A DNA stretch of 64,000 nucleotides, taken from contig NZ_VTZS01000004.1 in assembly GCF_008367235.1 (NCBI RefSeq), positions 124,001 through 188,000 on the forward strand. Reading direction: 5' to 3'. The notes below the pieces were generated by a model. It had not been told where the DNA came from and did no database searches. It saw only the letters and a program-made list of their open reading frames with translations. The position numbers were made by a program, and so were the translations under genes. Below are positions 8,901 to 18,203 of the stretch, in pieces. The DNA comes from Pareuzebyella sediminis (GTDB lineage Bacteria > Bacteroidota > Bacteroidia > Flavobacteriales > Flavobacteriaceae). How positions within the stretch are numbered: position 1 is the stretch's first letter; each line of letters begins with the position of its first letter.

Positions 8901-10995
8901 AATGATTTTGACCAATGCCGTTTCGGGAGTTGATAAAGAACATATTGGGGCTACATTTGAAAATTTTAGACTACAAACCTTTTTGAGCTTATTGAATCCG
9001 GATGAAGCGTTGGCTTCTGGAATCGTTGCCGGTAAATTTGTGATGGAGAACCCTTTTGAGGCTGCCGGTATCATCGCTGATTTTAAGATCAATGATATTA
9101 AGGTATTGGAGAGTCCGTTGGGTAACCTAAGTTTGGACGCTGTTTCAAAGGGTCTGGCCAACTACGATTTTAATCTGGCATTAAAAGATGGAGGCATAGA
9201 TCTCGATGTTACAGGAGACTACATGGCTGCCCAAACCGGAGCAAGACTAAATCTTGATATGGATTTGAACAAGGTGGAATTACAAGTCATCGAAGGCCTT
9301 TCGGGAGGCGCTATAAAAGAGTCCGAGGGCTACATTTCCGGGAATATCGATATTTCAGGTACGACCGCAGCACCGGAATACCAGGGTGAGTTAAAATTTA
9401 GCGAGGTAGTGTTCAATGTAGCGACCCTCAATAACATCTTTAAGATTAACGACGAAACCCTCAAAATCGATAACTCGGGTCTATATCTCGACGATTTCAT
9501 AATTAATGATGCCAATAACAGTCCGTTTACAATAAGCGGTTCCATTCGTACCGATGAATTGATCAATCCGAAGTTTGATCTCACTTTGAATGCAGAGGAA
9601 TTTAGAGTGTTAGATTCGAAGGAGGAAGATAATGAGCTATACTACGGTATTGCGAGCGTAGATGCCGATCTGAGTGTGGGTGGTGACCTAAATCTACCAG
9701 AAATTGAAGGAAAGGTTAGAATAAGAAAAGTGACCGATGTTACGTATGTCGTTCCTGAAGCACAACTTGATGTAGAAGAGCGTGATGGAGTGGTCATCTT
9801 TGTGAATCGCGAAGACCCCGATGCCATTCTCACGAGAAACGACCAAGAAGAATCAGCTGCAATTTTAAAGGGCTATGATGTCAGTACCGTTCTGGAAATT
9901 GCGGAAGATGCGGTTTTTCATATCATCATCGATGAACGAACTGGAGATAATTTGGAAGTTTCCGGGGAAGGGGAATTGGACCTCAATATGTCTCCCAACG
10001 GCCAAATTAACCTAGCGGGGAGGTATGAACTCAGTTCAGGACATTATGAAACCAGTCTATATAATTTGGTTAACCGAAGGTTTCAGATAAAACCTGGAAG
10101 TACCATTACTTGGCGAGGCGACCCCATGGATGCGGCTTTGGATGTGACCGCAATCTATAACGTGGAGACTTCCGCTGCCCCTTTAATGGCAGCGGTTATT
10201 TCTGGACAAGATGTTGGAGTAACGGGCAAATACCAGCAGGTGTTACCTTTTTTAGTGTACTTGAAGGTAGAAGGCGAGTTGCTGCAACCTAAGCTTTCCT
10301 TTGACTTAGATATGCCTGAAGATGCCCAAGGCTCTCTGGGAGGGGCCGTCTACGGAAGGGTACAACAGTTAAACGAGCAAGAAGCCCTATTGAATAAGCA
10401 GGTGTTTTCTTTGCTGGCCCTAAACAGGTTTTTTCCGGATTCGGGAAGTGACGGTAGCAATGGGGGCGCAGTGGCGTTGGCTCGTGATAATGTCAACAAA
10501 GTACTTTCGGGTCAGCTCAATGCTTTTTCCGACAAGGTCTTTGGCAACAGTGGTTTTGAAGTCGATTTCGACCTTGATAGCTTTACCGACTATCAAGGCG
10601 ATAGCCCACAGGACCGCACGCAATTGAACATCAATGCCAAAAAGAAACTGTTTGACAACCGTTTGATTGTCACTGCTGGAAGTGCTGTCGATGTCGAGGG
10701 TAGCGCACAGAGCGAGCAGGGCCAGACACCGATTATCGGGAACGTCAGCCTCGAATACTTACTTACCGAAGACGGACGATATCGATTAAAAGGGTTTAGA
10801 AAGAATGAATATGAAAATGTGATTGATGGCCAATTGATCGTTACGGGGTTGGCCCTCATTTTTAATCGCGAGTTTAATAAATTCAGTCAGCTCTTCAATC
10901 CCCTAAAAGAAGACGGTTCACCGAAGGATGGACAAGAAGAGGCAGAAAAAAAGAAGAATAAGGAAGGAACCGTGCAAGACCAAGAAAAAAATTGA
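5968..10995 (+). CDS. tamB: TamB-like translocation/assembly module protein
   Basis: A 1675-residue protein with one N-terminal transmembrane anchor (about residues 14-31, rich in L and V). A very long repetitive beta-strand region of AsmA/TamB type follows, and the C-terminal TamB (DUF490) domain spans roughly 1230-1640 ('GRYELSSGHYETSLYNLVNRRFQI'). Family members span the periplasm as a hydrophobic groove and support outer-membrane protein assembly or phospholipid transport. The start must be the TTG at 5968: an in-frame stop lies at 5959-5961 and no Met codon occurs in the first 30 codons. The nearby ATG at 5958 opens only a six-codon frame. The C-terminal tail is very charged (KKKNKEGTVQDQEKN). 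It is followed one base after its stop by the Omp85 partner gene. Confidence 0.85.
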   Translation: MDTKKRHKIFRRIGRIFLGVLLLFVVVVLFIRSPWGQNLIVSKVTTYVSEKTGTEITIDRLFLTFSGNLQLEGFYLEDLKRDTLVYSKNLEANLALTPIIFGNEINVRSIEWRGLTANISRPENSEHFNFQFLIDAFATQDTLASSSNSGQPMTFTVGRIDFKDFKLSFNDAFVGIDSGIHLGRLDATADVMDLDAMKFILDDFELSNTRFNYRQTKPFVQEEDAEQPPLPFLSVDNFEMKNVEATYTSIPDSTNAAMKIQDFVLELPKADLTNNDIVVDFMSLKNSDFALQVAEEGSAKKDTLAVKSFNFEWPEFMIEVAKIDFAGNSFSYKVGPDNEVKEGAFNAKDIAISGLGFLGNDLLYEPQKLNLQLEQFVFSEKSGFSLNNTSFDVRLDDSSALISDLSLATKTSFVKGSLGLKYASLNELLKAPEKSQVEVKIPNLSLDIEDFFVFQPELSENEYLKSLAQRPISGRLRANGTLNSMEIPDFKLAWGEQTELLAEGRLGNILQVDSLSFDFNTIRATTTRPDILTFVSEEKLGISVPQTMNLQITANGSINNFDADARLSLPEGKVKMTGSYSKYEEIAFDTNLKVDSLSLNKLLQNEQFGDVSFTMDVSGSGTDITTMDASLASNFTQLMFRGYDFSNLEAQGELKEGTGNIDISFKDQNLNFKSVAHVELDSITSVVDLHFNLIGADLYALGITKEEIKAGVKLDANFKGNPDDFSLDALFSEGLAVYNNEQYQMGEIDISSRIGKNISEVKVNSDFLNGGLRSNSSPDKIMASVQKQFKNYFSDSIARVTVTDPVKLQLDFVLDREPILTKVFLRGVERLDSVNIKADFDASSQSLNARLYLPSMTYNGIAIDSLAAEVVGTASELSFSAGWGGLQFNPIDVKRTLFTGNLKNKQLNLDLSSFSEGERLLHVASEMTLEKDTIQLHIDPSELVFNRNEWSIPETNQILIGDKILDFKNIVLSRNSQEMILTNAVSGVDKEHIGATFENFRLQTFLSLLNPDEALASGIVAGKFVMENPFEAAGIIADFKINDIKVLESPLGNLSLDAVSKGLANYDFNLALKDGGIDLDVTGDYMAAQTGARLNLDMDLNKVELQVIEGLSGGAIKESEGYISGNIDISGTTAAPEYQGELKFSEVVFNVATLNNIFKINDETLKIDNSGLYLDDFIINDANNSPFTISGSIRTDELINPKFDLTLNAEEFRVLDSKEEDNELYYGIASVDADLSVGGDLNLPEIEGKVRIRKVTDVTYVVPEAQLDVEERDGVVIFVNREDPDAILTRNDQEESAAILKGYDVSTVLEIAEDAVFHIIIDERTGDNLEVSGEGELDLNMSPNGQINLAGRYELSSGHYETSLYNLVNRRFQIKPGSTITWRGDPMDAALDVTAIYNVETSAAPLMAAVISGQDVGVTGKYQQVLPFLVYLKVEGELLQPKLSFDLDMPEDAQGSLGGAVYGRVQQLNEQEALLNKQVFSLLALNRFFPDSGSDGSNGGAVALARDNVNKVLSGQLNAFSDKVFGNSGFEVDFDLDSFTDYQGDSPQDRTQLNINAKKKLFDNRLIVTAGSAVDVEGSAQSEQGQTPIIGNVSLEYLLTEDGRYRLKGFRKNEYENVIDGQLIVTGLALIFNREFNKFSQLFNPLKEDGSPKDGQEEAEKKKNKEGTVQDQEKN

Positions 10996-10996
10996 A

Positions 10997-13345
10997 ATGA
11001 TAGTTTCCATTGCTGTTTATTATAGAATCATCAGACCGTTGCTGAAGAGTATAGGCGGGATATTCTTGTTTTGTTTGGTTTCGTGTAGTGTGGAGAAATA
11101 TATTCCCGAAGGGGAAGCGCTCTACACCGGGGCCGAATTGGAAACCGAAGTCTTGACCGATGATAAAATAGACGATTTCAAGAAAGTGAAAACAGAGCTT
11201 AATACCTTGATGCAACCAAAGCCCAATTCCTCTTTTTTGGGAATGCGGCTCGGTTTATACTTTCACTACAAGGCGCAGCGGGAACACCCTGGTTTTTTGA
11301 ACAAGTGGCTCAATAAAAAAATTGGGGAAGAACCGGTGTACTTTTCCGATACCAATATCCAAAGGATAGAAGACCTCATTTTAAATAGATTGGATAACCG
11401 AGGTTTTTTCTATAGCGACGTAGCCTCTGAAATCGACAGTACCGCAAAATACGCTAAAGTCAAATATACGGCGAGCTTGCCCAAGCCCTACACCTTAGAA
11501 CAATATCAACTTGAGAAAGATTCCTTGCCCATTTATAATGCGATAGCCGAAACGCTGGCTGAAAGCCCTATTAAGAAGGGTAGTCGCTTTGATCTAACCT
11601 TGATGAAGTTCGAACGTGAGCGGATCGACAATTCCCTTAAGCAAAAGGGCTATTATAATTTCAACCCTGATTTCTTGATTTTTGAGGCAGATACCAATCA
11701 ATATGATAACCGTAAATTCGATCTGTATTTACGATTGAAAAAACAGGTTCCCCAAAAATCGGTGATACCCTATGTTATAGATTCGATTACGGTATATCCT
11801 ACATATAGCATCGCGGATACTATCCAACGTGCAGTGCCAGTGACTGAAGGTAATATTCAATTTGTTCAAGATGAAGAATTCTTTAAGCCCAAGAGGTTAG
11901 CGCCCTATATCCTTATAGACAAAGGTCAGCGCTACAACGCCCAGTTGGCCCGTTTAACCAGTAACCGTCTTTCAGCTATAGGAAGTTATAAGTATGTCAA
12001 TATACAATTTAACGAAAAGGATACCACAGCAGTAAAAGAGGGTCCGGGTTTGTTGAACGCGGAACTCTATCTCTCACCGCTGACCAAAAGATCTTTACGC
12101 ACCGAATTGCAAGCGGTTACCAAATCTAATGGTTTTGCGGGACCGGGTATCTCGGTAGCGTATAGTAACCGTAATCTTTTTAAGGGCGGCGAGACGTTGA
12201 GCATCGTTGGAAATTTTTCTTATGCCACGCAGCTCTCAGGGGGAAATAGCCAAAATTTGAGCAGTATTGGGGGAGGACTCAAAACTGATTTGACCATTCC
12301 AAGATTGATTCCCTTTTCGCCCCGTAGCTTTAAATATGCCGTGCCTAAAACAAAGGTAGGTTTAGGGGTCGATTTTCTTAACCGAAGCAAGCTTTATACG
12401 TTGACCTCTTTCAACACTTCTTTCGGATATACCTGGAATGCCAACAGGTTCGTATATCACACCTTGAATCCCATAAGTGTAAATTATGTGAATTTGACCA
12501 ATACTACGGAAGAATTCGATGCCATTTTGGACAAAAACCCGTATTTGAAGCAAAGTTTTGAACAGCAGTTTATCGCAGGGCTTAATTATACCTTCACGTA
12601 CAATGAATTGGTCGATGAAGATAAGACCCATCCCATTTTTATCTCGACCAGTTTAGATGTGGCGGGCAATACCTTAAATTTGGTCAGCGGAAGCAAGAAT
12701 ACCGTTTTCGGTTTGGAATATGCGCAGTATGCCAGGGCAGATGTAGACCTACGCTATTATCTTCGGTGGGCCAAAGAACAAGCCTTGATTAGCCGGGTCT
12801 ATGCAGGCTGGGGAATTCCCTATGGCAACTCGAACACATTACCTTTCATAAAGCAATTCTTTTCTGGAGGACCTTACAGTGTGCGTGCCTTTAAGATACG
12901 CTCTTTAGGCCCGGGCACCTTTACTTCGGAAAGCGAAGATGATAGAACCACCTTCTTTGATCAATCGGGTAATTTGAGTTTAGAGGCTAATCTCGAATAC
13001 CGTTTTCCAATATGGTCCTATTTAAAAGGAGCTCTATTTGCCGATGCAGGGAACGTTTGGTTGACGTATGAGCCGGAGGTATCCGATGATGAAACTCCCG
13101 AAGGAATAGCATTTAATGATCGCCTGAGGGAAGAAGGGAAGTTCGGCAAGGATTGGGCCAAGCAACTGGGGGTAGGCGTAGGGTTTGGCTTAAGAGTAGA
13201 TATTCAGAGTTTTGTGATCCGATTAGACCTGGCCTCACCAGTAAGGGTTCCCTACCTTCCTGAAGGAGAACGTGGCCGCATACCTTTTTTCGACGGGGGC
13301 CCCAATAATTTTGTATTTAATTTTGCTATTGGGTATCCCTTTTAA
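10997..13345 (+). CDS. TamA/BamA-family (Omp85) outer-membrane lipoprotein
   Basis: I place the start at ATG 10997, one base after the tamB stop, giving 782 residues with a lipoprotein signal (FLFCLVSC). An upstream in-frame ATG at 10928 would add 23 basic residues and spoil the signal peptide. After the lipidated Cys come POTRA-like repeats (about 30-350) and a C-terminal 16-strand surface-antigen barrel with the Omp85 motif region 'GGPYSVRAFKIRSLGPG' and a final strand ending in F. It should pair with TamB in the outer membrane. A lipidated TamA variant is known in Bacteroidota (TamL). The tight coupling with tamB supports this. Confidence 0.85.
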   Translation: MIVSIAVYYRIIRPLLKSIGGIFLFCLVSCSVEKYIPEGEALYTGAELETEVLTDDKIDDFKKVKTELNTLMQPKPNSSFLGMRLGLYFHYKAQREHPGFLNKWLNKKIGEEPVYFSDTNIQRIEDLILNRLDNRGFFYSDVASEIDSTAKYAKVKYTASLPKPYTLEQYQLEKDSLPIYNAIAETLAESPIKKGSRFDLTLMKFERERIDNSLKQKGYYNFNPDFLIFEADTNQYDNRKFDLYLRLKKQVPQKSVIPYVIDSITVYPTYSIADTIQRAVPVTEGNIQFVQDEEFFKPKRLAPYILIDKGQRYNAQLARLTSNRLSAIGSYKYVNIQFNEKDTTAVKEGPGLLNAELYLSPLTKRSLRTELQAVTKSNGFAGPGISVAYSNRNLFKGGETLSIVGNFSYATQLSGGNSQNLSSIGGGLKTDLTIPRLIPFSPRSFKYAVPKTKVGLGVDFLNRSKLYTLTSFNTSFGYTWNANRFVYHTLNPISVNYVNLTNTTEEFDAILDKNPYLKQSFEQQFIAGLNYTFTYNELVDEDKTHPIFISTSLDVAGNTLNLVSGSKNTVFGLEYAQYARADVDLRYYLRWAKEQALISRVYAGWGIPYGNSNTLPFIKQFFSGGPYSVRAFKIRSLGPGTFTSESEDDRTTFFDQSGNLSLEANLEYRFPIWSYLKGALFADAGNVWLTYEPEVSDDETPEGIAFNDRLREEGKFGKDWAKQLGVGVGFGLRVDIQSFVIRLDLASPVRVPYLPEGERGRIPFFDGGPNNFVFNFAIGYPF

Positions 13346-13912
13346 AGCATGACTATGGTAAGTTTTCCAGGTTTTAAACCTAATAATGATAGGTTAGGGT
13401 TTACCGATCTATACATGGTAAGAGATGGATGGCCGAAGCATATTCCAACCGCATAGAATAGATGTTGACCAAACCGGTGGCCGCTCAGTTTACGTTCTTT
13501 TATTACGGTCAATGTTTTTTCAAGTAGATCATGTTCAGATGAGGTGAAAATGCGCCCATGGCTATTATGTAATCTCGAAGGTCTTGGGGAGGTGAGTACA
13601 TTAAATGCATCTTCCAAAACCTTTGGCAAAAGAAGCCCATTGAAAATGTCTAGCTCTGAAGTATTCGCGCTTATGCGCATATTTATCGGCGGTGGCCAAA
13701 GTTGCTTAAATCCCCTCTCCTGCCCTTAATTCGGCTCAAAGGTTTTCGAGTTTAGATTTCCGGTCAAGAGTTTCCGTGTTTTTCATCTTTCTAAAATTAT
13801 ATAGGAAAGTTAAGCTTGTACTTGGATTGATAATAGCACAATTCATATCAAAGAAGGCGCAATAAAAAAGCTATCTCGGAGGATAGCTTTGGAAATAAGG
13901 GATAATGCGATT
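13346..13912. other. 567-base region with no supported gene
   Basis: The only sizeable frames are a 112-codon one on the minus strand (13342-13680, overlapping the end of the Omp85 gene by 4 bases) and a 61-codon one on the plus strand. Neither has recognisable motifs or a convincing start. The minus-strand frame ('GHRFGQHLFYAVGICFGHPSL') could be a decayed gene, but I cannot name it. The right end holds the terminator of the small lipoprotein gene. Confidence 0.4.
13861..13890 (-). terminator. Rho-independent terminator of the small lipoprotein gene
   Basis: On the minus strand a perfect 9-base stem (AAAGCTATC / GATAGCTTT, at 13882-13890 and 13867-13875) with a six-base loop is followed by a run of T. 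It lies 23 bases beyond the stop of the 13913 gene. Confidence 0.75.
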
Positions 13913-14269
13913 CTATCTGGAACAATTGGCGCCCCAGATTTCGGTATCCTCAGTAAAGGCAATTATAAGTTCGCCTTCATCAATCTTGACCGTACCGGAA
14001 CTGTTCACAAGAATATTTTGATTTTTATCCATCTCAAGACCATTGATACTCGGTATGTCATTTGAAAAATTAAAACTATAATTGTCTCCCACTTTAACTA
14101 CGGTGACCCTGCCGTCATCAGTTGAGATGTCTGTATTGTTATTAGAGTTGGTATAACTAACGCTTCCTCGATACGTTCCCACAAAAAGATTGTCATCACT
14201 CGGGTCATTATCTTTACTACAGGAGATTATTGTCGTAGCCACGAAGCATAGCATACCTAAAATTTTCAT
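13913..14269 (-). CDS. Small hypothetical lipoprotein
   Basis: The start chosen is the Met that opens MKILGMLC (14269); an in-frame ATG four codons earlier (14281) is also possible. The sequence has a lipoprotein signal (lipobox TIISC) followed by a short, acidic, Ser/Asn-rich mature part with a beta-rich pattern ('FVGTYRGSVSYTNSNNN') of the kind found in small lipocalin- or DUF-type lipoproteins of Bacteroidota. I recognise no family. It has its own terminator and roughly 200 bases of upstream sequence, so it is probably monocistronic. Confidence 0.7.
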   Translation of the reverse strand: MKILGMLCFVATTIISCSKDNDPSDDNLFVGTYRGSVSYTNSNNNTDISTDDGRVTVVKVGDNYSFNFSNDIPSINGLEMDKNQNILVNSSGTVKIDEGELIIAFTEDTEIWGANCSR

Positions 14270-14480
14270 CGAATTTTGCATAGAAAATTGTTTTCGTTTT
14301 TAATAAAGCCCAAAGTAACGAAGTCGAAGGGGGCTTCATTTGTGTTTTAGATAATTTTTTAAACGCAATACGCTTTTGCGTTAAATTTTAAGGCAAAATA
14401 GCCGAAGCCCTTACTGTCATATTGAAAGGCAAGGGCTTGAAATAGGATTTCAATGGACTAGTGAACCGACCCGAACAAGT

Positions 14481-15551
14481 TTAGCTAAGTTTCTCTTGTA
14501 CGATTTCTTCCATGTATGCCTTGTTTTCCAAGGCTTTCTGAGTAAAACTGAAGAGACTGAGACAACGATCTAGGTTTTGGTTTTCGTAGGCTACCTTGTA
14601 ATAGACGTTGCCGTTCAGATAATCGGTTAACGCCCTTAAGCCGTGCAGAAAGGGCATAAGTATGGCACCCCAAGGCATGGCCTTCACTTCTTCGTTAGAA
14701 AGAAAGTTCTCATTGGCGGCCAATCCATCTACAAAGGCCTCAAAAAGCTTTTTTTCAAAGGTTATTTTTTCGTGCTCCTGCTCGTCTTCCGGTGCCGTAT
14801 TTACGATGGTACGCACGGCATCCCCGAAATCATAGTGGAAATGGCCTCGCATCAAGGTATCTAAATCGATAAGACAAAGGGCCTTTTGAGTTTTTTTAGA
14901 GAATAAAATATTGTTGAGTTTCGTATCGTTGTGACAGATGCGAATTGGAAGGTTGCTCAGAGCCTCGTTGCTCAGCTCTTTCAAAACCCTGTGTGCAAAA
15001 GTAATTGCGCTCTGGGCGGTATCGAGTTTGGTTTTTTCACCCGATTTTAAAGCTGCCTGAAATTGAGCTTTTCGATACCCGAGATCATGAAATTTAGGAA
15101 TGGTATCGATATAGTCATCGGGGTTTGCTTGCTGCAATAGGATGTTGAACTTGCCAATAATTTTTCCGGCCTCAAAGGCTACTTTGGGGTCGGTCGTAGT
15201 ATTGTACGCTGTAGAGCCATTGATATAGGTCATGGTGCGCCAATAACAGGTCTCCCCATTTTTGTGCTTATAGAAGCTGCCACCGTCTTGTGTCTTGACC
15301 AGAACTATTTCCCTATAGTCTTCATCGGTGAGATGCTGAAATGCATTTCGTACGTTGTTCATCAACCCCTCGACATTTGTAAATACTTTATGGTTGACAC
15401 GCTGAAAAATGTACAGGGGTTTTGAACCGTCGAACACCAAGAACGTATCGTTGATAAATCCATCTGTTAACGGTTTAAAAAGATAGTCCTTGCTAGGCAC
15501 CCTAAAATTACTCAAGAGTTGGTTCAGTGCTTTGTCGGTGTAGGTTTTCAT
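14481..15551 (-). CDS. Aminoglycoside-phosphotransferase-fold sugar kinase, NahK-like
   Basis: The start is ATG 15551, overlapping the TGA of the preceding gene by four bases (ATGA), so translation is probably coupled; a longer frame from 15653 lies entirely inside that neighbour. The 356-residue product has the APH/choline-kinase fold: a nucleotide-binding N-lobe, the catalytic loop CHNDTKLNNILF (206-217; D209 as expected base, N213) and the metal site LIDLDT (228-232). The 'DLDTLMRGHFHYDFGDAVRT' region resembles N-acetylhexosamine 1-kinases. With the nucleotidyltransferase it would convert a free sugar to a sugar-1-phosphate and then an NDP-sugar. The actual sugar is unknown. Confidence 0.7.
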   Translation of the reverse strand: MKTYTDKALNQLLSNFRVPSKDYLFKPLTDGFINDTFLVFDGSKPLYIFQRVNHKVFTNVEGLMNNVRNAFQHLTDEDYREIVLVKTQDGGSFYKHKNGETCYWRTMTYINGSTAYNTTTDPKVAFEAGKIIGKFNILLQQANPDDYIDTIPKFHDLGYRKAQFQAALKSGEKTKLDTAQSAITFAHRVLKELSNEALSNLPIRICHNDTKLNNILFSKKTQKALCLIDLDTLMRGHFHYDFGDAVRTIVNTAPEDEQEHEKITFEKKLFEAFVDGLAANENFLSNEEVKAMPWGAILMPFLHGLRALTDYLNGNVYYKVAYENQNLDRCLSLFSFTQKALENKAYMEEIVQEKLS

Positions 15552-16438
15552 CGAAATGGCCAAAGTGGGGCAGGATATTTGCCTGCGGCTGTTTTTTCTT
15601 TGAGGTCGTTTACGGCCTTTTCTCGATCGCTGGAATAGGTGACCCCAAACCAATCTCCGTCGGAAGGAACAACGTTGACTTCGATCTCACCCGCCTGTAG
15701 CATATCTTGAATTATTTTCGGAATATAAAGCTCGCTCTTGGCTCCAGGATCACTACTGGTCAAAAACTTCCTAAAATCTTTTTCTATCTTCGGGAATATG
15801 GAGGGCTTGCAGATCCAAAAATTCATGCTTACATGCTCTTCCCCGGTATATTCATTACCCGAGTCAAGATCCAGTACTTTTCCGTCTTTAGGCACTAATT
15901 TTAGGCGTTCGTCAACCGATTTGAGATCATCCCCATCGACCTGGCACACGCCACGGGAAACTGAACCGTGTTCCGAAAGGGTGTTTTTTAAGGTATACCC
16001 TACAAGGGCATAGCGATTGTCGTCTTGATGCGCTTTAATAAAATTGGCCGCATTTTCATAGGCAGATTGTCCGTAGAAATCATCGGCATTCAACACCACA
16101 AAAGGAGCATCGACTACATTTCTGGCGGTCCATACGGCATGGGCCGTACCCCATGGCTTTTGGCGCTCACCGTCAAATTGACAACCGTCAGGGATATCGT
16201 TGACTTCTTGTGCCAACACATCCAATTCAATATTTTCGGGGAGACGACTGCGCAAATGGTCATAAAGAAATGAAACACTGTCTTTTTTAGTAATCACTAC
16301 GATATGGTCGAAGCCATTTTTCAAGGCGTCATGAATGCCAAACTCCATAAGAAATTCCCCGTTCGGTCCCAAATCGTCGAATTGCTTCAGTTTTCCATAA
16401 CGCGTTCCGCTTCCAGCCGCCATTAAAAGTAAAATCAT
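15548..16438 (-). CDS. Sugar-1-phosphate nucleotidyltransferase
   Basis: A 296-residue NTP-transferase of the RmlA/GlmU fold. The N-terminal loop LLMAAGSGTRYG (4-15) is the nucleotide-binding signature. PWGTAHAVW contacts the base, and VVLNADDFYG carries the metal-binding Asp. It transfers NMP to a sugar-1-phosphate. It is the first gene of a two-gene unit: its stop overlaps the start of the NahK-like kinase. This kinase-plus-nucleotidyltransferase pairing is known from sugar-salvage routes; here it may act on sugars released from algal glycans, which is inference. Confidence 0.8.
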   Translation of the reverse strand: MILLLMAAGSGTRYGKLKQFDDLGPNGEFLMEFGIHDALKNGFDHIVVITKKDSVSFLYDHLRSRLPENIELDVLAQEVNDIPDGCQFDGERQKPWGTAHAVWTARNVVDAPFVVLNADDFYGQSAYENAANFIKAHQDDNRYALVGYTLKNTLSEHGSVSRGVCQVDGDDLKSVDERLKLVPKDGKVLDLDSGNEYTGEEHVSMNFWICKPSIFPKIEKDFRKFLTSSDPGAKSELYIPKIIQDMLQAGEIEVNVVPSDGDWFGVTYSSDREKAVNDLKEKTAAGKYPAPLWPFR

Positions 16439-16599
16439 AATAATTTTTTTAGGTTGGGCAAAAATAGGTTTTTACGATTAAAAACTATATGCTATTGCAA
16501 TTTTCATAGGTCTCCATGTTATTTTCTTCCATTTCATTTATTTAGAATTTCATACTTTACCACTTTATATCTCATTATAGAAAATAAAATTAGTGATCT

Positions 16600-18201
16600 A
16601 TGAAGTTTAGGAGTTTTTTTCTGTTCTCGTTATTGATAATGCTTGAAATTTCGGCCCAAGATCAAAAAAGGCCTAATATTCTGGTTATTATTTTCGATGA
16701 TGCAGGTTTGGATATGAGTGCCTACGGAAGTACCTATGTCAACACACCTGGCTTTGACGCCGTAGCCAATGAGGGAATGCTTCTCAATAGGGCCTATACG
16801 CCGAATGCGAAATGTGCACCTTCTAGGGCCTCTATCATTACCGGCAGAAATTCGTGGCAGCTCGGTGCGGCTGCCAACCATGTCATTTATTTCCCTCCCC
16901 AGTTCAAAACCTATCAAGAGGTACTGCTCGAAAATGGATATACCACGGGATATACTTCAAAAGGGTATGCCCCGGCCGTGACGTTAACCGCCGATGGCAT
17001 GCAACGTGAGGTGATGGGCAAGGTATATAACGGGAAAAAGCTCGAACCGGCAACTTCCTTCATTTCCGGGAATGACTACAGTGGAAATTTTAGGGATTTC
17101 TTGGAAAAGGCGCCGAAGGACAAACCATGGAGTTTTTGGGTAGGCAGTGTCGAACCGCATCGTGGATATGAGTATGGTTCCGGAAAGCGCCTCGGGGGTA
17201 AATCGACCGATATGATCAAAAATTTCCCTCCGTACTGGCCCGACAATGATGTCACGCGCAACGATTTACTCGATTATGCTTTCGAAATAGAGGATACCGA
17301 TAAGCATATTGCCCGAATACTTCAGACGCTGAAAGAGAAGAACGAATTGGATAATACACTTATCGTCGTAACTTCTGATCATGGTATGCCTTTTCCAAGA
17401 GTAAAAGGGGATCCATATGAAAATGCCAATCATATCCCCATGGCCATACTTTGGAAGGATAAAATGAAGGCCAAAGGCCGAACTATTGACGATTATGTCA
17501 GTTTTGTCGATTTGGCCCCAACGTTTTTGGAAGCAGCAGGAATCGACTGGCAGACTTCGGGGATGTATCCTTCGCCTGGCAAAAGCTTGATGAATCTCAT
17601 TACTTCCGAAAGATCGGGCCAGATCGATGCTGAAAGGGATTTTGTATTGGTCGGTAAGGAGCGTCACGATACAGGAAGACCGAACGATGTCGGATATCCT
17701 ATTCGCGGTATACATAAAAACAATATGCTTTACGTGAAGAACTACGAAATCGATCGTTGGCCGAAAGGCAATCCCGAGACAGGATATCTTAATACCGATG
17801 GGAGTCCAACCAAGACGGAAATTCTGAACCTGCGCAGAAAAGGGGATAAAAAATACTGGAAATTGAGTTTTGGTAAACGCGTAGTGGAAGAACTATACGA
17901 TATTGAAAAAGATCCCTTTTGTATGAACAATCTGGCTTCCGATCCGGCTTATGCCGATATGAAGACAGCCCTAAAGACCACTATGGAAGCGAAGCTTTTG
18001 GCCCAAGGTGATCTTAGAATGTCGGGTTACGGGCATATATATGAACAAGCCCCATTGGTCAACGGACGAAATTTTTATGAAGAGTATATGGCAGGCAAAA
18101 GTCCCAAGGCGGGTTGGGTGAACGAGGGCGATTTTGAGCCCTATCTCTTAGATGGCGACGGCAATGAACTTAAGCCAATGGCACCTTTAATCAAAAACTA
18201 A
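16600..18201 (+). CDS. Secreted S1-family sulfatase
   Basis: A 533-residue exported sulfatase with a signal peptide (about 1-19). The metal-binding pair DD is at 33-34 (VIIFDDAG). The maturation motif is C-A-P-S-R at 72-76, so Cys72 would be converted to formylglycine by an anaerobic-type or FGE maturase located elsewhere. HGMP near 262 is a further active-site element. Overall it resembles the heparan/arylsulfatase-like subfamilies of S1. It should remove sulfate ester from a glycan in the periplasm. It diverges from the sugar-activation pair and meets the AraC-type regulator tail to tail two bases after its stop. Confidence 0.85.
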   Translation: MKFRSFFLFSLLIMLEISAQDQKRPNILVIIFDDAGLDMSAYGSTYVNTPGFDAVANEGMLLNRAYTPNAKCAPSRASIITGRNSWQLGAAANHVIYFPPQFKTYQEVLLENGYTTGYTSKGYAPAVTLTADGMQREVMGKVYNGKKLEPATSFISGNDYSGNFRDFLEKAPKDKPWSFWVGSVEPHRGYEYGSGKRLGGKSTDMIKNFPPYWPDNDVTRNDLLDYAFEIEDTDKHIARILQTLKEKNELDNTLIVVTSDHGMPFPRVKGDPYENANHIPMAILWKDKMKAKGRTIDDYVSFVDLAPTFLEAAGIDWQTSGMYPSPGKSLMNLITSERSGQIDAERDFVLVGKERHDTGRPNDVGYPIRGIHKNNMLYVKNYEIDRWPKGNPETGYLNTDGSPTKTEILNLRRKGDKKYWKLSFGKRVVEELYDIEKDPFCMNNLASDPAYADMKTALKTTMEAKLLAQGDLRMSGYGHIYEQAPLVNGRNFYEEYMAGKSPKAGWVNEGDFEPYLLDGDGNELKPMAPLIKN

Positions 18202-18203
18202 GA

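Noticed and set aside
8538-9161. 207-codon frame on the minus strand inside tamB
   Set aside because: It lies entirely antisense to the well-supported tamB gene and shows no family motif.
13342-13680. 112-codon minus-strand frame
   Set aside because: No motif, no convincing promoter, Ser/Leu-rich sequence; described only as part of the gene-free stretch.
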